64,000 nucleotides of DNA, from contig CM055826.1 in the NCBI GenBank assembly GCA_029582265.1, forward strand, positions 36,898,127-36,962,126, in the 5' to 3' direction. Shown here one piece after another: positions 53,737 to 64,000 of this stretch (the stretch's first letter is position 1; each line of letters starts with the position of its first letter). This DNA is from Zoroaster sp. YZ-2022. Its lineage: Eukaryota; Echinodermata; Asteroidea; Forcipulatida; Zoroasteridae. The position numbers and the translations under genes are program-made. The notes under the pieces were generated by a model. The model saw only the letters and a program-made list of their open reading frames with translations. It had not been told where the DNA came from and made no database searches.

Positions 53737-53911
53737 AGAAGAATCAAGACCAATGGATCCTGTGGGTGAAAGATCATTTGCTTCAGCTGTTTCTTCATTG
53801 TGGAACGACTTACCGGAACATGTCAAACTTTCTCCATCTCTGACATTCAAAACTGCCCTCAAGGATTTTGAAGGATTGAGGTTACATGCTACATACTCTT
53901 TGCTAAAGTGA
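53737..53911 (+). pseudogene. LINE reverse-transcriptase ORF C-terminal relic
   Basis: The frame MDPVGERSFASAVSSLWNDL then PEHVKLSPSLTFKTALKDF has the G-x-R-S-F-A...LWNxLP...S-L-x-x-F-K-x-x-L-K pattern that closes the RT ORF in CR1/Jockey-like non-LTR elements. A stop lies just upstream, so only the end survives. It runs into type I element sequence. Confidence 0.75.
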
Positions 53912-54222
53912 AGGATTTTGGAGGATTGAGGTTATTAGGCATACTTGACTTTCCATGGTACATGTACATCCATGTTTGTTGTAATGATTGCAAGGTCAGT
54001 GCTTGGGTCAGTGGACACCATTTACTGCTCCATGCATGTAGGGAGGGTCCCTGGCCATGTACATGTATCACAGATAAGAAACACATGTGTGCATACATGT
54101 CATGTGCTTGCTTTACTACTGAAGGATTTTGGAGGATTCAGGTTATGTGTAAGCAAATGGGCCTAGGGAGTTAGGAAGGATTCAGGTTATGTGTAAGCAA
54201 ATGGGCCTAGGGAGTTAGGGTT
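53912..54222. mobile_element. Type I MITE fragment
   Basis: It has repeated gaaggattttggaggatt and gcaaatgggcctagggagtt and ends agttagggttaa. Confidence 0.6.
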
Positions 54223-54720
54223 AATGAGGGTGGCATAATCGTACTATCTACCCTGTTCATAGGGTAGTGTGTCTGTTTTACGGATACCGGTGCATTACAA
54301 CTATTCATCATTATCTGACAGCATCAAAACATTCCAAGTACTGGCTACGGAAGATGTATTTTTCTGTCGTGACAAAATAATCTCTCCATCAATATTTTTC
54401 AATGATTGAAAAAAAAAAAACACTAACATATTCTCTATATATATATTCCTACAATAAATATGAAATGACTTAGGCTATTTTTTATGTCAAAATGAATTAA
54501 AATGAATACATAGTGCTTTATGCAAATTATTAAAATAATAAATTGTTCAGGTCAAACTTGTACATTGTTAGTCCATTGATAATCATTCAAATGGTTTATT
54601 TTATTTTTTTAAAACTGAATGCAGAAAAACCATTTTGAAAAACCACCGTGTAAAAGTTAATGAATACCAAATATTTGAAATGCACACAGGAAAAATGTGA
54701 CTTGAAATAACTAAACCATA
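54223..54720. other. AT-rich intergenic stretch
   Basis: No gene or recognised repeat. Confidence 0.45.
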
Positions 54721-54721
54721 G

Positions 54722-54993
54722 TAACTGAATTAATTTTTTTTACCCTACACCGACGTGTGTACAGCACTGCATACTCAGTGCTTTCCGAGTGTCTATGAAC
54801 AAAAAAAAAATCACAGGCGACTCGGGTGGGATTCAAACCCATGGCCTCCTGCTTACTAGTGCAGACGTCTTAACCTCTCGACCAACGAGCTTGCCTGATG
54901 TCGATTGGCTGGCTAGAAGCCTATAATTTATAGCAGCAGGTGCTGTGATGTTTATAGATAGATGAAATTCTGTTTATCACCCGACGCAAGAAT
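54722..54993 (-). mobile_element. tRNA-derived SINE, second family
   Basis: On the minus strand the tRNA-like head has ctcgttggtcgagaggttaa and B-box ggtttgaatccca. Anticodon-arm-like cttactagtgcagacgtctt is on the + strand. The body includes gtatactcagtgctttccga and ends in T-rich DNA. Confidence 0.8.
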
Positions 54994-55245
54994 GTCATCT
55001 ACCTACAAAAACATAGTACTTATAATGTAATGTGAATCAGAGAGCAGTTTAAAAACTCACAAGTTAAAGCTGCCGTTATACACTATTGGTAAAGTTGACT
55101 AAACTGCTTCTAAAAGATTCCTCACTTTCTTTGAATAAAACATTAAACAGCCAATCTATGAATGTATAGACTTATTACAAGATTGGCTTCTACACCCCAC
55201 CCCCCCCCCCCAAAGAAAATGCCTTCGCTACTCCCCTGCGGTCAA

Positions 55246-55600
55246 CTAAGGCTAACTTGTAGGCAATCATGACAGGAAAGGGTTGTCATGGTAATGATGG
55301 ACCGCTACTATCATGTGCTATAAATAAAAACGTGTAGTCTCTCTCTCAGCATATCACTTCACTATAATGCATTGCTGCTGTGTTCTGCATAAAGGTCAGG
55401 TCAACTAAGGCTAACTTGTAGGCAATCATGGCCAACCGGGGTCGTTGTCACCGGCAACGATGAACCTTTACAATCATGACTTCATGTACTATAAATAGAA
55501 ATGGCTAGTCTCTTTCTCAGCAGGTTGCATCACCAGGTATTGCTGTTGTGTTCCTCATAAAGGTCGGGTCAACTAAGGCTAACTTTGTTGATAAGAAGGC
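55246..55600 (+). promoter_or_regulatory. Tandem promoter-like blocks with TATA-like boxes (doubtful)
   Basis: Two copies of about 165 bases start ggtcaactaaggctaact. Each has ctataaata (near 55320 and 55490), followed about 20-30 bases on by a tctctctctcagca-type initiator-like sequence. A third partial copy starts near 55566. No transcription unit can be shown downstream. Confidence 0.3.
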
Positions 55601-55691
55601 ATGCATACAATGAAGCAACTTCCGCAAATGGGGACATTCCAACTCCTAAAATGATATAAAAAAACAAAGTCAACAAAATCTTTTGTTGAAA

Positions 55692-57645
55692 TTAACCCTA
55701 ACTACCCCCAAATCCTCCAAATTCCTTCTGGTTTTTGCCTGCTTTTGATGGATTCAGTACTTCACAGTATAGCCCAGTGAATAGAGCATGTAGCCATGTG
55801 TACCAAATCCATCAAACTCCACCGGCTGCTTTTGTTGGATTCAGTACTCCACAGTATAGCCCAGTGAATAGAGCATGTAGCCATGTGTACCAAATCCATC
55901 AAACTCCACCGGCTGCTTTTGATGGATTCAGTACTTCACAGTACAGCCCAGCGAATAGAGCATGTAGCCATGTGTACCAAATCCATCAAACTCCACCGGC
56001 TGCTTTTGTTGGATTCAGTACTCCACAGTACAGCCCAGCGAATAGAGCATGTAGCCATGTGTACCAAATCCATCAAACTCCACCAGCTGCTTTTGTTGGA
56101 TTCAGTACTTCACAGTATAGCCCAGCGAATAGAGCATGTAGCCATGTGTACCAAATCCATCAAACTCCACCGGCTGCTTTTGTTGGATTCAGTACTCCAC
56201 AGTACAGCCCAGCGAATAGAGCATGTAGCCATGTGTACCAAATCCATCAAACTCCACCGGCTGCTTTTGTTGGATTCAGTACTCCACAGTATAGCCCAGT
56301 GAATAGAGCATGTAGCCATGTGTACCAAATCCATCAAACTCCACCGGCTGCTTTTGATGGATTCAGTACTTCACAGTACAGCCCAGCGAATAGAGCATGT
56401 AGCCATGTGTACCAAATCCATCAAACTCCACCGGCTGCTTTTGTTGGATTCAGTACTCCACAGTACAGCCCAGCGAATAGAGCATGTAGCCATGTGTACC
56501 AAATCCATCAAACTCCACCGGCTGCTTTTGTTGGATTCAGTACTCCACAGTATAGCCCAGTGAATAGAGCATGTAGCCATGTGTACCAAATCCATCAAAC
56601 TGCACCGGCTGCTTTTGTTGGATTCAGTACTCCACAGTATAGCCCAGTGAATAGAGCATGTAGCCATGTGTACCAAATCCATCAAACTCCACCGGCTGCT
56701 TTTGTTGGATTCAGTACTCCACAGTATAGCCCAGTGAATAGAGCATGTAGCCATGTGTACCAAATCCATCAAACTCCACCGGCTGCTTTTGATGGATTCA
56801 GTACTTCACAGTACAGCCCAGCGAATAGAGCATGTAGCCATGTGTACCAAATCCATCAAACTCCACCGGCTGCTTTTGTTGGATTCAGTACTCCACAGTA
56901 CAGCCCAGCGAATAGAGCATGTAGCCATGTGTACCAAATCCATCAAACTCCACCGGCTGCTTTTGTTGGATTCAGTACTTCACAGTATAGCCCAGCGAAT
57001 AGAGCATGTAGCCATGTGTACCAAATCCATCAAACTCCACCGGCTGCTTTTGTTGGATTCAGTACTCCACAGTACAGCCCAGCGAATAGAGCATGTAGCC
57101 ATGTGTACCAAATCCATCAAACTCCACCGGCTGCTTTTGTTGGATTCAGTACTCCACAGTATAGCCCAGTGAATAGAGCATGTAGCCATGTGTACCAAAT
57201 CCATCAAACTCCACTGGCTGCTTTTGATGGATTCAGTACTTCACAGTATAGCCCAGCGAAGAGCATGTAGCCATGTGTACCAAATCCATCAAACTCCGCC
57301 GGCTGCTTTTGTTGGATTCAGTACTCCACAGTATAGCCCAGTGAATAGAGCAAGTAGCCATGTGTACCAAATCCATCAAACTCCACCGGCTGCTTTTGTT
57401 GGATTCAGTACTCCACAGTATAGCCCAGCGAAGAGCATGTAGCCATGTGTACCAAATCCATCAAACTCCACCAGCTGTTTTTTGTTGGATTCAGGACTAT
57501 GTATAGCCAAGCCATGGATGCTTTGCATTTGCCACTGTACCAATTCCATCAAAATCCAACCATTGGGAGACCTTTTTACTGCATGGAGATGGATTTGGGA
57601 GGATTTGGGATTGTTCCTAGCAAAAATGCCTTGGGGTTAGAGTGA
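55692..57645. mobile_element. Type I-like TTAA element carrying an 87-bp minisatellite
   Basis: It starts ttaaccctaactacccccaa and ends with ggaggatttgggattgttcc and gccttggggttag, the ends of the type I family. The right TTAA has decayed. Nearly all of the interior is the minisatellite. Confidence 0.78.
55735..57480. repeat. 87-bp minisatellite, about 20 units, with higher-order order
   Basis: The unit includes ggattcagtactccacagta, gagcatgtagccatgtgtac and caaatccatcaaactccacc. The + frame 55735-57270 is open for 511 codons in 29-residue repeats, but two other frames are also open, so it is not taken as a gene. Units 3-7 and 13-17 have the same variant order. Confidence 0.93.
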
Positions 57646-57716
57646 ATATTTCATTTTCAGAAACTCATTATTTCTCAAGGAAGTTAATTTCTGTAACCTT
57701 GAAACCTTGTTTGACC

Positions 57717-57919
57717 TTTAAAGGGACAGTATCGTCACGATCAAAGCTGGCTTCCAACAGGGCATGGAATCGGTGTCCTAGTTTAAGATGAACACAGTGA
57801 CTGAAAATTACTGGCTCGTTTATGCAGCAGCAACGATAATATGACCTTATCATGTGTGGTATTATTTTCAGTCACTGAGTTAATCTAAAACTAGCTCTCC
57901 GATTCCATGCCCTGTTCAT
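57717..57919. mobile_element. Type E MITE, right end truncated
   Basis: It starts ttaaagggacagtatcgtca and stops at attccatgccctgttcatc. Confidence 0.83.
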
Positions 57920-58090
57920 CTACCAACCTGTGTTTCAACCTGATCCGTGTTAGGACTGTGGAATTGCAGCTTCACTTTTGAAATATTGTCGTCCGAGGAT
58001 CCCTTGAGCTGGGAGAAGCGATATCTCCAAATAATTGCTTGCTGCAAAATGACCAACATACAGAATCAACTTGGTAAAGCTTATAACTAC

Positions 58091-59990
58091 TACGGCTGTG
58101 TGTTTTCGTTTATATCGGGAACTGGACACCCGAAATTGGAAATCTTTCGATACCCGGGTACCCATAAAAATTTTGTAAAAATACGTAAATACTTTTAAAT
58201 GTATAACAGGGATGTGATTTGACAAAAGTAACAAATCCTGAAAAATGGCTAGCTGACCTGGGTCTCCCTTTGGTCTAGAGGACAAAGCCCCCTGAACCTC
58301 CTGTGGGTTGCGGGCCTGGGTCTCCCTTTGGTCTAGAGGACAAAGCCCCCTGAACCTCCTGTGGGTAGCGGGCCTGGGTCTCCCTTTGGTCTAGAAGACA
58401 AAGCCTCCTGAACCTCCTGTGGGTAGCAGGCCTGGGTCTCCCTTTGGTCTAGAGGACAAAGCCCCCCTGAACCTCCTGTGGGTAGCAGGCCTGGGTCTCC
58501 CTTTGGTATAGAGGACAAAGCCCCTGAACCTCCTGTGGGTAGCGGGCCTGGGTCTCCCTTTGGTATAGAGGACAAAGCCCCCTGAACCTCCTGTGGGTAG
58601 CGGGCCTGGGTCTCCCTTTGGTATAGAGGACAAAGCCCCCTGAACCTCCTGTGGGTAGCGGGCCTGGGTCTCCCTTTGGTATAGAGGACAAAGCCCCCTG
58701 AACCTCCTGTGGGTAGCGGGCCTGGGTCTCCCTTTGGTATAGAGGACAAAGCCCCCTGAACCTCCTGTGGGTAGCGGGCCTGGGTCTCCCTTTGGTATAG
58801 AGGACAAAGCCCCCTGAACCTCCTGTGGGTAGCGGGCATGGGTCTCCCTTTGGTATAGAGGACAAAGCCCCCTGAACCTCCTGTGGGTAGTGGGCCTGGG
58901 TCTCCCTTTGGTATAGAGGACAAAGCCCCCTGAACCTCCTGTGGGTAGCGGGCCTGGGTCTCCCTTTGGTCTAGAGGACAAAGCCCCCTGAACCTCCTGT
59001 GGGTAGCGGGCATGGGTCTCCCTTTGGTATAGAGGACAAAGCCCCCTGAACCTCCTGTGGGTAGTGGGCCTGGGTCTCCCTTTGGTATAGAGGACAAAGC
59101 CCCCTGAACCTCCTGTGGGTAGCGGGCCTGGGTCTCCCTTTGGTCTAGAGGACAAAGCCCCCTGAACCTCCTGTGGGTAGCAGGCCTAGGTCTCCCTTTG
59201 GTCTAGAGGACAAAGCCTCCTGAACCTCCTGTGGGTAGCAGGCCTGGGTCTCCCTTTGGTCTAGAAGACAAAGCCTCCTGAACCTCCTGTGGGTAGCAGG
59301 CCTGGGTCTCCCTTTGGTCTAGAGGACAAAGCCCCACTGAACCTCCTGTGGGTAGCGGGCCTGGGTCTCCCTTTGGTCTAGAGGTTTGGACACAATACAG
59401 GCTACTTTCTTTCTTTCCTTGGTGGCTACTTCTCTTCTTTCATGAAAACTTGGGAGATTTGTAAAAAAAATCCTGAAATCAGGAAAAATCCTGAGAGATC
59501 ACAGGCCTGGTATAAAATAACCAATACAAACACAAGTTTCTCTTGTTTTATTACAGTCATAATAAATGTGGACTTACTGTAATAATTTCCCGCCTCTATA
59601 TTTAAAATGACTTGTAGCATCCCAATTCCCCACACACATACAAAAATACATGTAATTCATGTGTCCAACAATCACACTAATCCAATAACTGTGAACAATA
59701 GGCCCACATACCAACTCGTGATACTGGCACAACGGCAGTCAACTCAAAACAAACTACAGACACATGTACATCAAACAAAAGCCGGCAAAGCTGTCGTGAA
59801 AATGTTACTTCTGAAGCCTTTATCTAAGTCTTCTTCATTTTGTTAACAACAAAAATCGGAAACTTCCATTTGTGTGGCTTCATGTTCAGTAAAAAATTTT
59901 GTTGAAGTTGTTAACAGGTAATTAGAACTGAAAAATGGAACCGGGTAATGACAGTTTCTGTCGGGTATCTGGAAACCTGGCACGTCCTTA
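58091..59990. mobile_element. 1.9-kb hAT-like element with internal 58-bp minisatellite
   Basis: ATAACTAC flanks both sides (58083-58090 and 59991-59998). Ends tacggctgtgtgttttcg and ggcacgtcctta match the short hAT-like MITEs. Between them lie the 58-bp array and a unique part (59391-59880) shared with 23789, 25712 and 34130. No transposase is present. Confidence 0.92.
58256..59393. repeat. 58-bp minisatellite, about 20 units
   Basis: Units read ctgggtctccctttggtcta, gaggacaaagccccctgaac and ctcctgtgggtagc. Variants are ggtata/ggtcta, gcgggc/gcaggc and an occasional cctcc. All minus frames are open with a 58-residue super-period, which is a length effect. Confidence 0.95.
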
Positions 59991-60092
59991 ATAACTACAA
60001 ATTTTTTTGGAAAGATTGTCACTAACATGAACCTTGACAATTCTTTTTCTGAAAATCGTGATTTTGCTTTCCCCAAACCCCCACCCCCACAA

Positions 60093-60385
60093 AAAGAGTA
60101 AAAGTCCTCACAAGGTCCATTTCAAGGTTCATTTCATGTGCACTAAAACTATGGAATGATCTCCCCCATCAACTCCGTACACTTGACTCCATCATGCAGA
60201 ACTTCAAAAGCCGACTTAAGACACATCTCTTCAAATCTGCTTACGGATGTGCTTACGTCCGTTGCACATATCATCTCCCCATGAAATTCTGTGAATTCTC
60301 GTTTTTTCTTTTTTTTCTTCACTTCTCCAAGCGTCTCGGAATAGGCAACGCTCTACAAATGCTTGATGATTGATTGATTGAATGA
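60093..60385 (+). pseudogene. LINE (CR1/L2-like) RT C-terminus and 3' end
   Basis: The frame SCALKLWNDLPHQLRTLDSI then MQNFKSRLKTHLFKSAYG is the classic end of CR1/L2 reverse-transcriptase ORFs. It is followed by a short 3' region ending in (ATTG)n (gatgattgattgattg), the tail type of such elements. It is a 5'-truncated copy. Confidence 0.85.
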
Positions 60386-60530
60386 AGGTCCCCAAAGACT
60401 TTAAAATTAGACACTTTAAAATCTCACCTAAAACTCCATGAACATAAACACCATCGTAACCAATAACAATACAAAATGGTGTAATTTTCTATTTTATTTT
60501 TTGGCCGTGTGGTTCTTTATTAGGCCAACT

Positions 60531-60915
60531 AGGTTTAGGCTCCCCCATAAAAAGTCTCCGGTTTCTGGTCGGCTTCAAAATCGGTGCGGTGATGCGCTTT
60601 TCTTTTTTTTTTTGCCATTTTTTTGTGTTTTGTTTTGGCCAACAGGGAAATACGTGAGACATGTATATGCGGGGACCAAATTTCCCATATACAAAGTATG
60701 GTTGCTAAGAGAGGCCTCACAAATCGGGCAAACGTTCATACCCCTATGTGGGAAAGTCGTTTAAAACACAGCACGGCAGAATTCCAATCAATCCAGCAAT
60801 TTTGGCTGCAATTTCATCTAAAAAAATTAAATTAAATTAAAAATGCTGACGCGCAGGTCTGAGGCGACGTGCGCGGAGACCAGAAACCGGAGAATTTTTT
60901 TTGGGGGGGGGGGGG
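60531..60915. mobile_element. Type B MITE
   Basis: Ends aaaaagtctccggtttctgg and ccagaaaccggagaattttt, with a G run of about 16 at the right end. Confidence 0.87.
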
Positions 60916-61213
60916 GGATCTAAAGCATACTGGTCAAATCATAACCACTTGTACTTACTTTATTTTGTGCATCAAACAACGTAAAGCCTGTTGAGAGGTC
61001 AAAGGTCAAACCAACCACCCTTTTTCGCCATGTACATCCATATGTTTTTGTCTGACGAGTAAACAAATCAAAGAAAAAAATTTAATGATTGTAATAATGT
61101 GTTCAGACAATTCTCTCAGAACCATATCGTTAAAAACACATACAATTAACAACCATGATTGTTATTTTGTTTTATATCAGCATAGAAAATTACTGATATT
61201 ATTGCAAATGTTA
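60916..61213. other. Intergenic, no recognised element
   Basis: AT-rich sequence; nothing supported. Confidence 0.4.
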
Positions 61214-61264
61214 TTAACCCTAACTCCCTACTACATGTAGCTATTTTGACTAAGAACCTTCCTG

Positions 61265-62635
61265 AATCCGCCAAAATCCAACACCGTGCACAAACCCTAC
61301 CACCCAACTGTTGGACTCAGCTGGAATTGGGACACCTGGCCTCATGCAAAGTATCCCTGTCTGGGCTATACAGTACTGAGTCCATCAAAATACAACACCA
61401 CGCAGTAACACTACCACCCAACTGTTGGACTTAGCTGGAATAGGGACACCCGGCCCCATGCAAAGTATCCCTGTCTGGGCTATACAGTACTGAGTCCATC
61501 AAAATACAACACCATGCAGTAACACTGCCACCCAACTGTTGGACTTAGCTGGAATTGGGACACCTGGCCTCATGCAAAGTATCCCTGTCTGGGCTATACA
61601 GTACTGAGTCCATCAAAATACAACACCATGCAGTAACACTGCCACCCAACTGTTGGACTCAGCTGGAATTGGGACACCTGGCCTCATGCAAAGTATCCCT
61701 GTCTGGGCTATACAGTACTGAGTCCATCAAAATACAACACCATGCAGTAACACTGCCACCCAACTGTTGGACTCAGCTGGAATTGGGACACCTGGCCTCA
61801 TGCAAAGTATCCCTGTCTGGGCTATACAGTACTGATGAGCCCATCAAAATACAACACCATGCAGTAACACTAACACCCAACTGTTGGACTTTGCTGGAAT
61901 TGGGACACCCAGCCCCATGTAAAGTATCCCTGTCTGGGCTATACAGTACCGAGTCCATCAAAATCCAACACCATGCAGTAACACCACCACCCAACTGTTG
62001 GACTTAGCTGGAATTGGGACACCCAGCCCCATGCAAAGTACCCCTGCCTGGGCTATATAGTACTGATGAGTCCATCAAAATCCAACACCATGCAGTAACA
62101 CTACCACCCAACTGTTGGACTTAGCTGGAATTGGGACACCCAGCCCCATGTAAAGTATCCCTGTCTGGGCTATACAGTACTGAGTCCATCAAAATACAAC
62201 ACCATGCAGTAACACTACCGCCCAACTGTTGGACTTAGCTGGAATTGGGACACCCAGCCCCATGTAAAGTATCCCTGTCTGGGCTATACAGTACTGAGTC
62301 CATCAAAATACAACACCATGCAGTAACACTACCACCCAACTGTTGGACTTTAGCTGGAATTGGGACACCCAGCCCCATGTAAAGTACCCCTGCCTGGGCT
62401 ATATAGTACTGATGAGTCCATCAAAATCCAACACCATGCAGTAACACTACCGCCCAACTGTTGGACTTAGCTGCAATTGGGACACCCAGCCCCATGTAAA
62501 GTATCCCTGTCTGGGCTATACAGTACTGAGTCCATCAAAATACAACACCATGCAGTAACACTACCACCCAACTGTTGGACTTTAGCTGGAATTGGGACAC
62601 CCAGCCCCATGTAAAGTACCCCTGCCTGGGCTATA
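61265..62635. repeat. 114-bp minisatellite, twelve units
   Basis: The marker actgttggac recurs every 114 bases from 61307. Units hold gtccatcaaaatacaacacc and gtatccctgtctgggctata. Some units have an extra gat (tactgatgagtcc). Confidence 0.94.
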
Positions 62636-63234
62636 CAGGGTGTCCCCATAAAAAGTATACCGAAATAAAAATTACTGTAATGGCAAAAATACTTTATATA
62701 TGGGAAAGAGAAATATATCTCTAGAAAGGGCAGAATGTCCTCTTTGCAATGGTATACAGCTTGTGATGTTATTGACACAGATGAGTGAACAAACTAGACA
62801 GATGTTAAGGGTACTGAAAGCAGGACTGTGACAAGTTTGCATATTTGAATAACATAGCTCAACCATGCAAGTGTGCAGAATACCAAATGCCTTTGCTTTT
62901 TCAACACATTCTTGAATACAAGGAATGTACCTAAAACAATGTAATCTGCTTTGTTTTCGCTACTTACCTCAAAAGTTTAATGTGCAGGTTTTTAAAAATG
63001 TTTTTTGGACCTTTGTTATTCAAATATGCAAACTTGTCACAGTCCTGCTTTCAGTACCCTTAACATCTGTCAAATTTGTTCACTCATCTGTGTCAATAAC
63101 ATCACAAGCTGTATACCATTGCAAAGAGGACATTCTGCTCTTTCTAGAGATATATTTCTCTTTCCCATATATATAAAGTAGTTTTGCCATTACAGTAATT
63201 TTTATCTCGGTATACTTTTTATGGGGACACCCTG
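62636..63234. mobile_element. Tc1/mariner-like element with long inverted repeats
   Basis: Ends cagggtgtccccataaaaag and ctttttatggggacaccctg are flanked by TA. Inverted arms run for more than 200 bases (caggactgtgacaagtttgc and gcaaacttgtcacagtcctg) around a small centre. The reading frames inside are mirror images of the arms. Confidence 0.92.
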
Positions 63235-63429
63235 TATAGTACTGATGAGTCCATCAAAATACAATAAACCCAGCTGTTGGAGTTTGAATGATTTGGGGTT
63301 GGTTGAATGGTTTGAATGGTTTGAATGATTTGGGGTGGTTAGGGTTAAATCCAGTATATTCTTTTGGTAAAATGTCTGTAAATGCATCCATACTTAATCT
63401 ATTTGAATCAAGAGATATCTTTTTAAAAA

Positions 63430-63780
63430 TAAATTCTCTTTCTACATGTATTTTTCACCACACAAAGCTTCAAAATGCTGAATAAAAATAACCTTAAAAC
63501 TGATATGACATGAATAAAAAAGGTTAGGTTTACAGGTAACATCAAGTGTATAAATCTCTTCTTGGATGAAATGGTGTGGTTCTCAAAAGAACCAGTAGTG
63601 AGGATAACTCTCAAAGTTTCAAACTGTGTGCTCTGTCCATCTTCAGTGTGGAGAACTTACCTCAATACTGGTTCTTTTCAGAACCCCACTACTTCTTCCA
63701 AGAAGAGATTATTACACACGGTGATGCCCATAAACCTACTCTTTCCTATCCAATCCATTATGCAAAGTTTCAAGTCACAT
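63430..63780. repeat. Divergent full palindrome related to family H
   Basis: Outer parts accacacaaagcttcaaaat and ttatgcaaagtttcaagtca; inner parts ggttctcaaaagaaccagta and tactggttcttttcagaacc, around agtttcaaactgtgtgctct. It ends next to the PH-domain exon. Confidence 0.7.
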
Positions 63781-63793
63781 TTATATGACTTAC

Positions 63794-63952
63794 TCCTAGT
63801 TTAGAGACGACAGTATGTGTCGCACGTTGTATAGCATTCTGCCATACGTTGAGTTCACTTCGACTCTGAGTGCATAGGTAGTAATGGTTATCGTAGCTGT
63901 CGCCAGACTGAAGGTTAAAACAATGAGGCCTATCATCCAGGAGTTCAGCATC
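63794..63952 (-). CDS. Exon encoding the C-terminal half of a PH-like domain (partial gene)
   Basis: Fifty-three whole codons lie between acceptor tattgaag and a gtaagt sequence: DAELLDDRPHCFNLQSGDSY then DNHYYLCTQSRSELNVWQNA and IQRATHTVVSKLG. The pattern of F-x-L strand, YYLCTQS strand and SELxxWQxAI helix with its invariant tryptophan is that of the end of a pleckstrin-homology domain, which binds phosphoinositides or proteins. The parent protein is not recognised. If gtaagt is not used, the frame continues for seven residues (VSHINVT) to a stop at 63770. Upstream exons lie outside the window; no downstream exon was recognised. Confidence 0.72.
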
Positions 63953-64000
63953 CTTCAATAAATACAAAATATAAAAATAAAAAAATAAAATTTAATTTTT

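Larger units (their letters stand above)
61214..63348. mobile_element. TTAA-bounded element with a 114-bp minisatellite and nested mariner MITE
   Basis: It starts ttaaccctaactccctacta and ends ggggtggttagggttaa, with TTAA at both ends. The interior holds about twelve 114-bp units and a Tc1/mariner-like element inserted in the last unit. Confidence 0.85.

Noticed and set aside
55735..57270. 511-codon open frame as a secreted or silk-like repeat protein gene
   Set aside because: The unit length is a multiple of three and other frames are open too. There is no signal peptide or splice support, and the array lies inside a transposon-like element.
58333..59155. Two 254-codon minus-strand frames
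   Set aside because: They read a 58-bp minisatellite; all three frames are open by the same mechanism.
62467..63176. Frames with MSITSQAVYHCKEDIL-like sequence on both strands
   Set aside because: They are mirror copies produced by the long inverted arms of the mariner-like element.
1..64000. CRISPR arrays, operons or prokaryotic insertion sequences
   Set aside because: Direct repeats are contiguous minisatellites without unique spacers, and the genes have introns.

Overview
The window is animal nuclear DNA: introns bounded by GT/AG, tRNA-derived SINEs, LINE 3' ends, dozens of small DNA transposons and many minisatellites. No prokaryotic gene structure is present. A marine invertebrate deuterostome, perhaps an echinoderm, would fit, but this is an inference from general character and no species can be named.

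Three protein-coding loci can be supported. (1) A complete 13-exon NIMA-related (NEK) serine/threonine kinase lies on the + strand (coding 7990-30048, 533 residues). It has an N-terminal kinase domain, an acidic middle part with two Y-x-D-D-F-E motifs and a short helical C-terminus. (2) A complete 5-exon TMEM18 gene lies on the - strand (45466 down to 35154, 141 residues) and converges on the kinase gene. (3) One exon on the - strand at the right edge (63794-63952) encodes the end of a PH-like domain from a gene that continues off the window.

Layout: 1-7700 is intergenic and repeat-dominated (23-bp and 13-bp minisatellites, tandem tRNA-like units, a 150-bp repeat with a CTTCC/GGAAG palindrome, a 9-copy 210-bp satellite, and a TAACGTTA-ended element with 17-bp arrays). 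7799-30048 is the kinase gene, whose introns hold hAT-like MITEs with 8-bp target duplications, TTAA-ended MITEs, SINEs and decayed tandem copies of the start of exon 9. 30049-35153 is repeat-rich intergenic DNA between convergent genes. 35154-45466 is TMEM18, whose introns hold nested hAT and TTAA elements, a LINE fragment with a degenerate 2A-like motif and a segmental inverted duplication. 45467-63793 is gene-poor and contains several long elements that have grown minisatellites inside otherwise short transposons.

The most interesting features are: minisatellite arrays nested inside target-duplication-bounded or TTAA-ended non-autonomous DNA elements (58091-59990, 55692-57645, 61214-63348), one with a single-copy relative elsewhere in the window; a series of in-phase pseudo-exons duplicated from a real kinase exon; a copied segment flanked by a 70-bp duplication (48.6-49.1 kb); a filled and empty insertion site on two inverted paralogous segments; and a palindromic repeat family with a hammerhead-like core. 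No new multi-gene system was found.
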